9,769 nt of DNA, from the NCBI GenBank assembly GCA_005884335.1, contig VBCJ01000014.1:1-9769 (forward strand). Direction: 5' to 3'. Positions within the stretch are counted from its first letter, which is position 1; each line of letters starts with the position of its first letter. A program made the translations under genes and the position numbers. Shown here piece after piece: positions 1 to 7,113 of the stretch. Below the pieces are notes generated by a model. It did not search any database. It worked only from the letters and a program-made list of their open reading frames with translations, and had not been told where the DNA came from. Source of the stretch: Betaproteobacteria bacterium. Lineage in GTDB: Bacteria > Pseudomonadota > Gammaproteobacteria > Burkholderiales > SG8-39.

Positions 1-3
1 TGT

Positions 4-12
4 CTCTCCCTT
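4..12 (-). promoter_or_regulatory. Probable ribosome binding site of a further operon gene lying beyond the left edge
   Basis: Read on the minus strand, the 29 bases after the stop of the molybdenum hydroxylase large subunit end in AAGGGAGAG followed by ACA at the window edge. A purine-rich Shine-Dalgarno-like run at this place suggests that another gene starts at or just past position 1 on the minus strand, in the same operon. Its identity cannot be seen. A cytochrome c subunit or a cofactor-insertion (XdhC-like) factor would be typical, but that is only a guess. Confidence 0.35.
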
Positions 13-29
13 GCGGCAGCATCCTGAAC

Positions 30-2309
30 CTAAGCGCGCGCGAGCGCGGTCCTGACGCGTTCCGGCGTGAGCGGCACGCGGCGCAGCCGCACGCCGGTCG
101 CATCGAAGAATGCGTTCGCCACCGCCGCCGGGATGACGCGGATCGAGGGCTCGCCCGCCCCCGTGGGCGCGATCTCCGGACGGTTGATCAGCACGACCTC
201 GATGGCCTCGGGCGCGTCGCGGATCTCCAGGATCGGATAGCTCATCCAGTCGACGCTGGTCACCTTCTCGCGATCGAAACGCACCTCCTCGAAGAGCGTG
301 CGCGACAGCCCCTGCACCACGTTGCCTTCGATCGTGTCGCGCAGCCCTTGGGGATTGACGATCAGCCCGCAGTCGTGGGCGACCGTGAATTTCCTCCCCC
401 AGATGCGCCCGCTCTTGCGCTCGACTTCGATCTCAGCGACCACCGCCACGAGGGTGCCGTTGCGCTGCGCGTAGGCGATGCCGCGGCCCGACACGATGTC
501 GCCGGAGCGCGCGGCGCGCGGCGCTTGACGCGGCTGCCAGCCGGCCTTTTCGGCCGCTGCCTTGATCACCGCCGCGTCGCGCGGGGCGGTGACGTATCTC
601 AGCCGGAACGCAACCGGGTCTTCGCCCGCGGCGACGGCCAGCTCGTCGATGAACTGCTCGCTGCCGAACTGGATCTGCGGTCCCACCGGATCGCGCAGGT
701 GCGAGCTCCTGAGCGGCGAGTTGGCATCGAGGAGCGGCGGGATCACTTCCCAGGCGAGCAGCTTGTTGTCGAAACCGTAGGCTTCGGCGGGCACGCCGAA
801 GTCGATGCTCGGTTTGGGCGGCAGTCCGATCGACATCCCGGCGAGGCTGTCGCGCGGATCCGATTCGTTCGTATCGATGTTCCGGCGCGAGAAGCCCTTG
901 GAAACGAACTCGTACGCGATCACCTTTCCCGAGGCATCGAGAGCGGCGCGGCCGCGGTGCACGGACGCCGGGCCCTTCGGATCCCAGGCGATCCCGTCGT
1001 TCCTCATGCCCTGCACGCGCACCGGGCGCCCTGTGAGCTTGGAGAGGAGCGCCGCATCGAGCGCGGCATCCCCGGCGTCGTTGCGTCCATAGGAGCCGGG
1101 TCCGGTCACCCAGATCGCCCGCACTTTTTCAGGAGGCACGTCGAGGAGCCGCGCCACCCCGGTCTGGACGAAGTGCGGCTTTTGCGAGCCGGTCCAGACG
1201 GTGACGCCGTCCGCGCGCACGTCGGCGACCGCGCAGGCGGGCCCCATGCTGGCGTGCGACTGGAACGGCCACTCGTACTCGGCTTCCACGATTTTCGCCG
1301 CGGTCTTGAACGCGCCCTCCAAGTCGCCTTTCTTGACCGGGTCTTCGCGCTTCACCACGGGCGCCTTGCGGATGTGGTCGTAGAGCTCCGCCATCGGCGG
1401 GAAGGGATCCTTCTTCGTTTCGTTCCACGAGATCTTGAGCATGCGCGAGGCGCGCACCGCGTCCCACTCGTGATCGGCCACCACCGCGACGAAATCCTTT
1501 TCGCGGACCACGCGCGCGCCCTTGACCGCACGGATCGAGCCCTCATCGACTGCGCCCACGGTGCAGGCGGCGCGCGAGCACCGGATGACCCGGGCGTGAA
1601 GCATCTTCGGGAGAGAAATATCGGTCACGTACTTGTCGGTGCGGTAGACCTTCCCCGCGACGTCGCGGCGCGGGAGCGATTTCCCGACCACGCGGTATTC
1701 CGAAGGCGACTTCGGCTTTGCCTGGACCTTGATGTCCATGGGATTGCCGATCTGCTTGTTCCACTCGACCTGGTGGTGGAAGTGGCGCCCGCCGATCAGC
1801 TCGGCATAACTCGTTTTCTTCGCTGGATCCGAAACAGCGCTTATCACGCCGTCGTCGACGCGCAACTGCTCGAGCGGAAGCCCGAATTTCTGCGAAGCCG
1901 ATTGCAGCAGCAGCCGGCGCGCTTCGGCCGCCGCGCTGCGCAAGGGGCGGGCGCCGGTCTGGATTCCGGTGCTGCCGGAAGCTCCCCCCTGGTTGCAGGT
2001 GAGCGCGGTGTCGCCCATGACGACCTCGACCTTGGCGACGTCGACGTCGAGCTCGTCGGCGACGATCTGGGCGATCGCGATGTCGAGCGACTGGCCCATG
2101 TCCATCTTGCCGAAGAATGCGGTGACGCGTCCGTCGGGCGCGATCGCCACCCAGGAATCGAGCTCGGTCGGGAGGAGCGGCGGCTTGCCGCCCGCGGCTT
2201 GCGCGAGTGCCTCCCCGACGAACGCCGGCCCGGCGGCGGAGACGACGAGCGCTCCGGAAGCCTTCAGGAACTCGCGGCGGGAAAGTGACAGATCGATGCG
2301 TGCGCTCAT
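30..2309 (-). CDS. Tat-exported molybdopterin-binding large subunit of a xanthine dehydrogenase-family molybdenum hydroxylase (IorB/NicB type)
   Basis: This 759-residue protein is the catalytic subunit of a molybdenum hydroxylase, which hydroxylates an (N-hetero)aromatic carbon or oxidises an aldehyde with water as oxygen donor. A textbook twin-arginine signal is visible (SRREFLK, residues 10-16, then a hydrophobic stretch and AxA sites near residues 34-38), so the folded enzyme is probably exported to the periplasm. Cofactor-binding stretches are MDMGQS (69-74), GGASGSTGIQTGA (108-120) and a GSYGRNDAGD segment in mid-protein. Glu720 in GAGEPS matches the catalytic glutamate of xanthine oxidase. 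Length and order fit the isoquinoline 1-oxidoreductase beta / nicotinate dehydrogenase B group. The start has a good Shine-Dalgarno (AGGAGA, 2315-2320) that overlaps the stop codon of the small-subunit gene, so the two are probably translationally coupled. The substrate is not deducible. The family call is strong; the subgroup is inferred from motif style. Confidence 0.93.
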   Translation of the reverse strand: MSARIDLSLSRREFLKASGALVVSAAGPAFVGEALAQAAGGKPPLLPTELDSWVAIAPDGRVTAFFGKMDMGQSLDIAIAQIVADELDVDVAKVEVVMGDTALTCNQGGASGSTGIQTGARPLRSAAAEARRLLLQSASQKFGLPLEQLRVDDGVISAVSDPAKKTSYAELIGGRHFHHQVEWNKQIGNPMDIKVQAKPKSPSEYRVVGKSLPRRDVAGKVYRTDKYVTDISLPKMLHARVIRCSRAACTVGAVDEGSIRAVKGARVVREKDFVAVVADHEWDAVRASRMLKISWNETKKDPFPPMAELYDHIRKAPVVKREDPVKKGDLEGAFKTAAKIVEAEYEWPFQSHASMGPACAVADVRADGVTVWTGSQKPHFVQTGVARLLDVPPEKVRAIWVTGPGSYGRNDAGDAALDAALLSKLTGRPVRVQGMRNDGIAWDPKGPASVHRGRAALDASGKVIAYEFVSKGFSRRNIDTNESDPRDSLAGMSIGLPPKPSIDFGVPAEAYGFDNKLLAWEVIPPLLDANSPLRSSHLRDPVGPQIQFGSEQFIDELAVAAGEDPVAFRLRYVTAPRDAAVIKAAAEKAGWQPRQAPRAARSGDIVSGRGIAYAQRNGTLVAVVAEIEVERKSGRIWGRKFTVAHDCGLIVNPQGLRDTIEGNVVQGLSRTLFEEVRFDREKVTSVDWMSYPILEIRDAPEAIEVVLINRPEIAPTGAGEPSIRVIPAAVANAFFDATGVRLRRVPLTPERVRTALARA

Positions 2310-2318
2310 GTCATTCTC

Positions 2319-2783
2319 CTAGGCCATCTGTGTCTGGGCGCGCTTGATCGCGCGCATGATCGCCGCGTGCGTCGCGCAGCGGCACTTGAGCCCGGCGAGC
2401 GCGTCCCGGATCTCGGCGTCGGTCGCCTTCGGCTTGTTCTTCAGGAACGCCGCGGCGGTCATGATCCAGCCGTTGATGCAGTAGCCGCACTGCGGCACCT
2501 GCTCTTCGACGTAGGCGGCCTGCAGCGGATGCGGCTTCTCCGGGGTGCCGAGGCCCTGGAGCGTGGTCACCTTCTTGCCCGCAACCGCCGAGAGCGGCAT
2601 CACGCAGGAGCGCACCGGCTCGCCGTCCAGATGCACGGTGCAAGCGCCGCACTGCGCGAGTCCGCAGCCGAAGTGCGGATTGCTCATCCTGAGGTCGTTG
2701 CGCAGCGCGTACAGGAGCGGCATGCTCGGGTCGGCGTTGACCGCCACCGATCTTCCGTCGACGGCGAATTTGATGCTTGCCAT
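2319..2783 (-). CDS. (2Fe-2S)-binding small subunit of the molybdenum hydroxylase (IorA/CoxS type)
   Basis: This 154-residue electron-transfer subunit carries two [2Fe-2S] clusters and passes electrons from the molybdenum centre. The N-terminal plant-ferredoxin-like cluster has Cys40, Cys45, Cys48 and Cys60. The C-terminal helical cluster has Cys99-x2-Cys102 and Cys134-x-Cys136. Length is normal for the family. The reading frame stays open far upstream, but I chose the ATG at 2783 because it has a very strong Shine-Dalgarno (AAAGGAGG, 2788-2795) and begins the conserved domain. No signal peptide is present, so the protein probably leaves the cell as a complex with the Tat-bearing large subunit, as known for related enzymes. 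It is first in the operon and ends 9 bases before the large-subunit start. No FAD-binding subunit is found in the window. Confidence 0.94.
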   Translation of the reverse strand: MASIKFAVDGRSVAVNADPSMPLLYALRNDLRMSNPHFGCGLAQCGACTVHLDGEPVRSCVMPLSAVAGKKVTTLQGLGTPEKPHPLQAAYVEEQVPQCGYCINGWIMTAAAFLKNKPKATDAEIRDALAGLKCRCATHAAIMRAIKRAQTQMA

Positions 2784-2787
2784 GGAG

Positions 2788-2795
2788 CCTCCTTT
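2788..2795 (-). promoter_or_regulatory. Strong Shine-Dalgarno that fixes the start of the 2Fe-2S subunit
   Basis: On the minus strand AAAGGAGG lies 4 bases before the ATG at 2783. It decides the start, because the same frame remains open for more than a kilobase upstream. Confidence 0.8.
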
Positions 2796-2840
2796 GGATG
2801 TGCGGCCGGGTGGATACTGGCCTGTCGATGTCGTGAAACT

Positions 2841-2869
2841 AGTGTAGACCCGGGGCGATGCCTGCGCAA
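2841..2869 (-). promoter_or_regulatory. Candidate sigma-70 promoter for the molybdenum hydroxylase operon
   Basis: On the minus strand TTGCGC (2864-2869), a spacer of exactly 17 bases and TACACT (2841-2846) form a plausible -35/-10 pair. The start site would be near 2834, giving a leader of about 50 bases with the strong Shine-Dalgarno at its end. The match is partial (3/6 and 4/6 to consensus), so this is a candidate only. It lies in the 153-bp divergent gap shared with the UbiD-family gene, where a common regulator could bind, but I saw no clear operator. Confidence 0.45.
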
Positions 2870-2936
2870 CGCAATAGCGGCACTCGCCGCGGTGGTACGA
2901 TACGCCGTTGATTCTGGCGAGGAGGAGTCGAGAGCG

Positions 2937-4478
2937 GTGAAAACGGGCGCGCGCGAAACCGGGATCGATCTCGAGCGGTTCAGGCTGCGCCGTTTTGTAG
3001 AGGAATTGCGACAGGCGGGCGAGCTCGAAGTGCACGCCGAAACCGCGGAGCTCGCGGGGGTCGCCCCGGCGCTCGAGGGCAACGCCAATGCGGTGCTGTT
3101 CGAGCGCCTCGGCAGGGAAGGCGCGCAGCTCGTCGGCAACGTCATGGGCAGCCGCGCGCGCCTGGCGCGCGCATTCGGTGTCGCGCCCGACCGGCTGCTC
3201 GCCGAAGTGCTTCGCCGCCTGCGCGCGACGCCGCAAGTGGTCGAAGTGCCGCGCGAGTCGGCGCCGGCCCAGGAAATCGTGCTGACCGGCGACAAGGCGG
3301 ACCTGACCGCGTTGCCGGTCAACCTGCAGCACGGCATGGACGGCGGTCCGTACATCTCGGCCTCGATCGATTTCGTACTCGACCCCTCGAGCGGCTGGAC
3401 CAACGTCGGCGTGCGCCGCCTGATGCTGCGCGGCCGGCGCGAGGCCGGCGTCGATCTCAATTCGCCCTCCGACCTGCGCGCGCTCTACGAGGCGGCGACG
3501 AGGCAGGGGCAACGGCTGCCGGTCGCTTTCGTCGTCGGCTCGCACCCTGTCGACTACGTCGCCGCGGTGATGCGCCTGCCGGTGGACGAACTGGGGCTCG
3601 TGGCGAGCCTGCGCGACGCGCCGCTCGCGGTGGTGAAGTGCGTGAGCTGCGATATCCGCGTTCCGGCCGATGCCGAATGGGTGCTCGAGGGCTATCTCGA
3701 CGAACGCGGGCATGTCGAGGCCGAGGGCCCCTACGGCGAGTTCCTCGGCTACTACGGCGGCGTGAAGCAGAATCCCGTGTTCCATCTCACCGCGGTCACG
3801 CGGCGCCGCGACGCGCTGTTCCAGACCGCCACCATAGGCGGCCGTAACCTCGCCCGCACCGATACGGCGCAACTCAACGCGCTGCGCACCGAGGTGATGG
3901 TCTGGCGCGCCCTGGAGACCGCGGTGCGCGAGACGAAAGCCGTGTACGCGACGCCCTCGAGCGGCGGCATGTACAACCTGCGCATCGCCCTGCGCCAGCG
4001 CGTGCCCGGCGAGGCGCGCAACGCCATCGCCGCGGCGTTCGGCTCCCTCGCCAACGTCAAGCACGTCTTCGTCGTCGACCCCGACGTGGATATTTTTTCC
4101 GACGAGCAGATGGACTGGGCGCTTGCGACGCGCCTCCAGGCGGACCGCGACCTCGTGGTGCAGTCGGGCTTCCGCACCCTGCCGCTCGACCCGTCGCTGC
4201 GCGGCGCCCGAACCGGTGCGAAAGCCGGTTTCGATCTGACGCTGCCGATGGGCGAGGCGCGCGGAATCGAATCCACGATCCCGGAGCCGCCGCGCTTCGA
4301 AGGCGCGCGCTTCGCCTCGGTCGAGGCCGCGCTTGCCGCGGGACCGAAGACTTTCGAGGCGCTGATGGCGGCGCTTGCGAGCCGCGACGGGCGCGAAGTG
4401 GTGCTCGCGCTGGAGGCGCTGCGCTCGGACGGACGGCTCGCCAGAGAGAAGGACGGCCGCTACGCGTTGAGGTCGTAG
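2937..4478 (+). CDS. UbiD-family prenylated-FMN-dependent decarboxylase, divergent subtype
   Basis: This 513-residue protein belongs to the UbiD family, which reversibly decarboxylates aromatic or unsaturated acids with prenylated FMN. Visible family marks are WTNVGVRR (Asn156 and Arg161, matching Fdc1 Asn168 and Arg173), Glu218 in LPVDELGLVASLR (Fdc1 Glu233) and AEGPYGEF (Glu263 and Glu268, matching catalytic Glu277 and Glu282). Two conserved spots differ: the region of the metal-binding His (Fdc1 His191) reads SPSDLRALY with Asp179, and the usual GRPPxED-like motif is replaced by GGRNLARTDTAQ (302-313). Residues 457-513 form an extra tail that looks like a small winged helix. The start is a GTG with GAGGAGGAG 9 bases upstream (2919-2927); the frame is open further upstream, but that part overlaps the divergent small-subunit gene. 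No UbiX gene is in the window. It is probably not the ubiquinone-pathway UbiD itself. The substrate is unknown. Confidence 0.9.
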   Translation: MKTGARETGIDLERFRLRRFVEELRQAGELEVHAETAELAGVAPALEGNANAVLFERLGREGAQLVGNVMGSRARLARAFGVAPDRLLAEVLRRLRATPQVVEVPRESAPAQEIVLTGDKADLTALPVNLQHGMDGGPYISASIDFVLDPSSGWTNVGVRRLMLRGRREAGVDLNSPSDLRALYEAATRQGQRLPVAFVVGSHPVDYVAAVMRLPVDELGLVASLRDAPLAVVKCVSCDIRVPADAEWVLEGYLDERGHVEAEGPYGEFLGYYGGVKQNPVFHLTAVTRRRDALFQTATIGGRNLARTDTAQLNALRTEVMVWRALETAVRETKAVYATPSSGGMYNLRIALRQRVPGEARNAIAAAFGSLANVKHVFVVDPDVDIFSDEQMDWALATRLQADRDLVVQSGFRTLPLDPSLRGARTGAKAGFDLTLPMGEARGIESTIPEPPRFEGARFASVEAALAAGPKTFEALMAALASRDGREVVLALEALRSDGRLAREKDGRYALRS

Positions 4479-4563
4479 CCTTCATCACAACGTAATCTCC
4501 GCGTGCGATGGTGTGCGGCGACGAGGGCGATCACGGACGCTGACTCGCTCCGAAGCAGCCCGT

Positions 4564-4599
4564 AAAAAGGGCACCGAGGCAACCCTCCGTGCCCTTTTT
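4564..4599 (+). terminator. Rho-independent terminator after the UbiD-family gene, symmetric and probably bidirectional
   Basis: Arms 4564-4579 and 4584-4599 form a 16-bp stem with one C-C mismatch and a CAAC loop. The outer five pairs are A5/T5, so each strand ends in a U-run. It lies 85 bases after the decarboxylase stop and 53 bases before the hydrolase gene. It should end decarboxylase transcription and could block transcription from either side. The rest of the gap 4479-4652 shows no gene and no convincing promoter. Confidence 0.85.
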
Positions 4600-4652
4600 G
4601 TCGGCGCGCGCATGGGGCAGCGTTTTTCGACAGCCTGCTAGACTCTGCCCGT

Positions 4653-6041
4653 ATGGACCGGGCAAACGCGATGGAGGCGAGACAGCGGCGCGCTTACCTC
4701 GTCGCCGCGCTGCTCTTTTCGATGGCGGCCGGGGTCGCCGCGCAGGAAGCGCGCGTTCCGGGGACTGAAGCTCACCGCATCGACGAACCGGTGTTCGGCG
4801 GGCAGATGGTCGTCTACGAGGCCGGCCGCGGCAATGCGCGCGGGATCCTGCTGGTGCACGGGATCGGCGACGAGGCAGCGCGCGATTTCCGCGACCACAT
4901 CGCCTGGCTGCAGAAGTCCTTTCACGTCCTTGCCGTGGATCTGCCGGGATTCGGGCAGTCCGACAAGGCGAATGCCCTCTATTCGCCCGGCAACTACGCG
5001 CGCGTCCTCAAGCACGTGGCCGATCGCTTCGTGCGCGGCCCGTTTGTGCTGGTGGGGCATTCCATGGGCGCGGTGGTCGCGCTGCGTTACGCGGCGATGC
5101 ATCCGGAGGACGTGCGACTGCTCGTCGTGGTCGATGCGCCCGGCATCCTGCATCGATACTCCGTCACCAGCCAGTATCTTGCGCACTTGGGACTGGAATT
5201 CGTGCCGCCCGCCGCAGAGCCGCTCGACTGGCTTACCAACCTCGCGCGCAAAGTCCTCGCGCCGCTCGAGCAGCTGCATTTCGACCCGCAGGTCATCCTG
5301 TCGAGCCCGCAACTGCGCCAGAGCCTGCTCCGAGCCGATCCCGCGAAGATCGCCGGCCTCGCGGTGGTGAGTGAGGATCTTCGCCGGGAGCTGCCCAAGA
5401 TCCGCGCCGACACCTTGATCGTCTGGGGCGCGCAGGACACGCTCGCGCCGCTTCGCACCGGCAAAGTGCTCGAGATGAAATTGCCGCGCGCGCGGCTGGC
5501 GGTCATCGAGCGCGCGGCGCACGAGCCGATGCTCGAAGCGCCCGAGCGCTTTCGCGCGGTGCTGGAGCCGTTCCTGGAGCGCGGTCTGCCGCCGGCGCCG
5601 GCGAGCCCCGCCGCTCCACTGGCAAAGCATGGCGACGGAAGCTGCCTGCGCGAGCGCAATCGGGTGTTCGAGGGCGAGTACGACAGCCTGTCCCTCGACG
5701 GCTGCCAGCAAGTTCAAATACGCAACGCGCGCGTGCGCGAGCTGCGCATCCTCGACTCCACCGTCACGATAGACGACAGTCGCATCGGCGGCGGCGAGAC
5801 GGGCCTGCACGCGCGCAGCTCCACTGTCGTCGTCACCGGCGGGCGCGTCGAGGGAAACGTGGCGATCACGGCGTCGGCGAGCCGGCTCGATCTCGCCGCC
5901 GTCGAGGTCGAAGGGCGCGAGGCGGCAGTGACCGCGCCGTTGAGATCCTATGTCGTGTTCTCGCTCTGCCGGGTGCGCAGCCCCCGCACCCAGGGCGAAG
6001 TGCACGAGTTCTACGCGGTCACCGCGAAGAACCCGCTGTAG
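4653..6041 (+). CDS. Exported alpha/beta-hydrolase fused to a C-terminal beta-helix-like domain
   Basis: This 462-residue protein has a signal peptide (basic QRRAY, hydrophobic core about 15-29, likely cleavage VAA|QE after residue 30), so it probably acts in the periplasm or beyond. Residues about 45-312 are an alpha/beta-hydrolase: oxyanion HG (69-70), DLPGFGQSD (96-104), nucleophile elbow GHSMG with Ser137, acid Asp262 in WGAQD and His290 in RAAHEP. A Pro/Ala-rich linker (313-324) leads to a domain of about 135 residues made of short beta-like repeats (SLSLDGC, VQIRNARV, LRILDSTVTIDDSRI, STVVVTGGRVEG, SRLDLAAVEVEG). These resemble rungs of a right-handed beta-helix, with Cys331, Cys351 and Cys439. 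The start could also be the ATG at 4671 (residue 7); neither has a clear Shine-Dalgarno. The gene is monocistronic and converges on htpX 10 bases away. It is an esterase or C-C hydrolase by fold; the substrate is unknown. Confidence 0.85.
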   Translation: MDRANAMEARQRRAYLVAALLFSMAAGVAAQEARVPGTEAHRIDEPVFGGQMVVYEAGRGNARGILLVHGIGDEAARDFRDHIAWLQKSFHVLAVDLPGFGQSDKANALYSPGNYARVLKHVADRFVRGPFVLVGHSMGAVVALRYAAMHPEDVRLLVVVDAPGILHRYSVTSQYLAHLGLEFVPPAAEPLDWLTNLARKVLAPLEQLHFDPQVILSSPQLRQSLLRADPAKIAGLAVVSEDLRRELPKIRADTLIVWGAQDTLAPLRTGKVLEMKLPRARLAVIERAAHEPMLEAPERFRAVLEPFLERGLPPAPASPAAPLAKHGDGSCLRERNRVFEGEYDSLSLDGCQQVQIRNARVRELRILDSTVTIDDSRIGGGETGLHARSSTVVVTGGRVEGNVAITASASRLDLAAVEVEGREAAVTAPLRSYVVFSLCRVRSPRTQGEVHEFYAVTAKNPL

Positions 6042-6051
6042 ACGTATTCCC

Positions 6052-6921
6052 TTACGTACGTCCCTGCAGGGCGGCGATGCGCTCCTCGATCGGCGGGTGG
6101 CTGGAGAAGAGCGCCGCCCATCCCGGTGCGCCGTTCACGCCCGCCGCGGCAAGCGACTGCGGCAGCGCGCCCGGCTGCATGCCGCCCAGGCGCATCAGGG
6201 CACCGATCATAGGCTGCGGCGTACCGAGAAGCCGCGCCGAGCCTGCGTCGGCGCGGAACTCGCGCTGGCGCGAGAACCACATGACGATAATCGAGGCGAG
6301 GATCCCGAACACGATCTGGCTGACGATCACCGTGATGTAGAAGCCCGGCCCGATGCCGCGCTCGGTGCGGAACACGGCCTTGTCCACGATGAAGCCCACG
6401 ACGCGTGACAGGAAAAACACGAAGGTATTGAGCACGCCCTGTATGAGCGTGAGGGTCACCATGTCGCCGTTGGAAACGTGGGTGATCTCGTGGCCGAGCA
6501 CCGCTTCGACCTCCTCGCGGCTCATCGATTCGAGCAGGCCGGTCGAGACTGCGACCAGCGCCGAATTCTTGAATGCACCGGTCGCAAAAGCGTTCGGCGC
6601 GCCTTCGTACACGGCGACGTCCGGCATGCCGATATTCGCCTTGTCGGCGAGGCGCTTCACGGTGTCCACCAGCCAGCGCTCATGCGTGCCTTCGGGCGAC
6701 TTGATGATGTGCGCGCCCGTCGACCATAGCGCTATTTGTTTGGAAATGAGGAGCGATATGAACGAGCCGCCAAAACCCATCAACAGCGAAAACCACAGGA
6801 GCGATTCGAGATCGAGGCCGTTCTGCGTGAGGAACCGGTCTACACCGAGCACGCTCGCGATCACCGACAGAAGCAGGACCACGGCCAAGTTGGTGGCGAG
6901 GAAGAGAACGATGCGTTTCAT
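6052..6921 (-). CDS. htpX: HtpX, heat-inducible inner-membrane zinc metalloprotease
   Basis: This 289-residue protein is close to E. coli HtpX in length and sequence. HtpX is an M48-family protease that clears misfolded membrane proteins alongside FtsH. Two N-terminal membrane segments (about 4-25 and 41-60) are followed by a cytoplasmic protease part with HEITH (144-148, zinc ligands His144 and His148, catalytic Glu145) and the third zinc ligand Glu221 in RQREFRADAGSARL. Two further hydrophobic segments lie near 153-180 and 193-216. The ATG has GGAG 9 bases upstream (6931-6934). A near-consensus sigma-32 promoter lies just upstream, so heat or membrane stress should induce the gene. It faces the hydrolase gene tail to tail and stands alone as a transcription unit. 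Confidence 0.97.
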   Translation of the reverse strand: MKRIVLFLATNLAVVLLLSVIASVLGVDRFLTQNGLDLESLLWFSLLMGFGGSFISLLISKQIALWSTGAHIIKSPEGTHERWLVDTVKRLADKANIGMPDVAVYEGAPNAFATGAFKNSALVAVSTGLLESMSREEVEAVLGHEITHVSNGDMVTLTLIQGVLNTFVFFLSRVVGFIVDKAVFRTERGIGPGFYITVIVSQIVFGILASIIVMWFSRQREFRADAGSARLLGTPQPMIGALMRLGGMQPGALPQSLAAAGVNGAPGWAALFSSHPPIEERIAALQGRT

Positions 6922-6955
6922 GGGTTCAGTCTCCGCGTGTGAGAAGTCAGCGGCA

Positions 6956-6984
6956 AGGTGGGGTCGTAACTCGGGGATTTCAAG
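6956..6984 (-). promoter_or_regulatory. Sigma-32 (RpoH) heat-shock promoter of htpX
   Basis: On the minus strand CTTGAAA (6978-6984), 14 bases and CCCCACCT (6956-6963) match the known sigma-32 consensus (CTTGAAA, 13-17 bases, CCCCATNT) with one mismatch at a fixed position. The -35 box is preceded by CACC, which extends the match to the longer E. coli consensus. The start site would lie near 6949, leaving a leader of about 28 bases that contains the htpX Shine-Dalgarno. E. coli htpX is known to be heat-shock controlled, so position and function agree. Confidence 0.8.
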
Positions 6985-7047
6985 GGTGCGCGGAGGGCAT
7001 CAGGCCCGCGATTGTATCCCTTCCGCGAAGCTGCGGGGTCGTTCCCC

Positions 7048-7077
7048 AAAAACAAAAACGCGGGAGGTCCCGCCTTT
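7048..7077 (-). terminator. Rho-independent terminator of the small secreted-protein gene
   Basis: On the minus strand, 41 bases past the stop of the 68-residue gene, GCGGG-ACCT-CCCGC (7060-7073) is followed by GTTTTTGTTTTT (down to 7048). The short GC stem with a U-rich tail separates this gene from htpX, which lies further along the same strand. A second hairpin without a U tail (GGCCC-GTCG-GGGCC, 7090-7103) sits between the stop and this terminator. Confidence 0.75.
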
Positions 7078-7113
7078 CTGGCCCTGCGCGGCCCGTCGGG
7101 GCCGGTGCGGCTT

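Noticed and set aside
348..2288. A 646-codon open frame on the plus strand opposite the molybdenum hydroxylase large subunit
   Set aside because: The encoded protein is Arg/His/Gly-rich without any recognisable domain, and the opposite strand encodes a clear enzyme. GC-rich codon use keeps the complementary frame free of stops.
2367..2936. An upstream extension of the decarboxylase frame
   Set aside because: It overlaps the divergent 2Fe-2S gene on the other strand and adds non-domain sequence. The GTG at 2937 with GAGGAGGAG fits family length.
2784..4064. A long upstream extension of the 2Fe-2S protein frame on the minus strand
   Set aside because: The extension runs antisense through the decarboxylase gene, has low-complexity composition, and the internal ATG at 2783 has a very strong Shine-Dalgarno and matches the family start.
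4621..4652. TTTTTCGACA and TAGACT as a promoter for the hydrolase gene
   Set aside because: The spacing between the boxes is too short for sigma-70, and no better pair is seen.
4638..6005. A 455-codon open frame antisense to the alpha/beta-hydrolase
   Set aside because: His/Arg/Gln-rich translation without a motif; the plus-strand frame has an intact catalytic triad and signal peptide.
6041..6062. GACGTA...TACGTC inverted repeat between the convergent hydrolase and htpX genes, considered as a terminator
   Set aside because: Only a 6-bp AT/GC-mixed stem with a 10-base loop and no U-run on either strand; too weak to call.
7011..7016. TACAAT on the minus strand as a second, housekeeping promoter for htpX
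   Set aside because: No -35-like hexamer at 16-18 bases upstream; the box alone is expected by chance.
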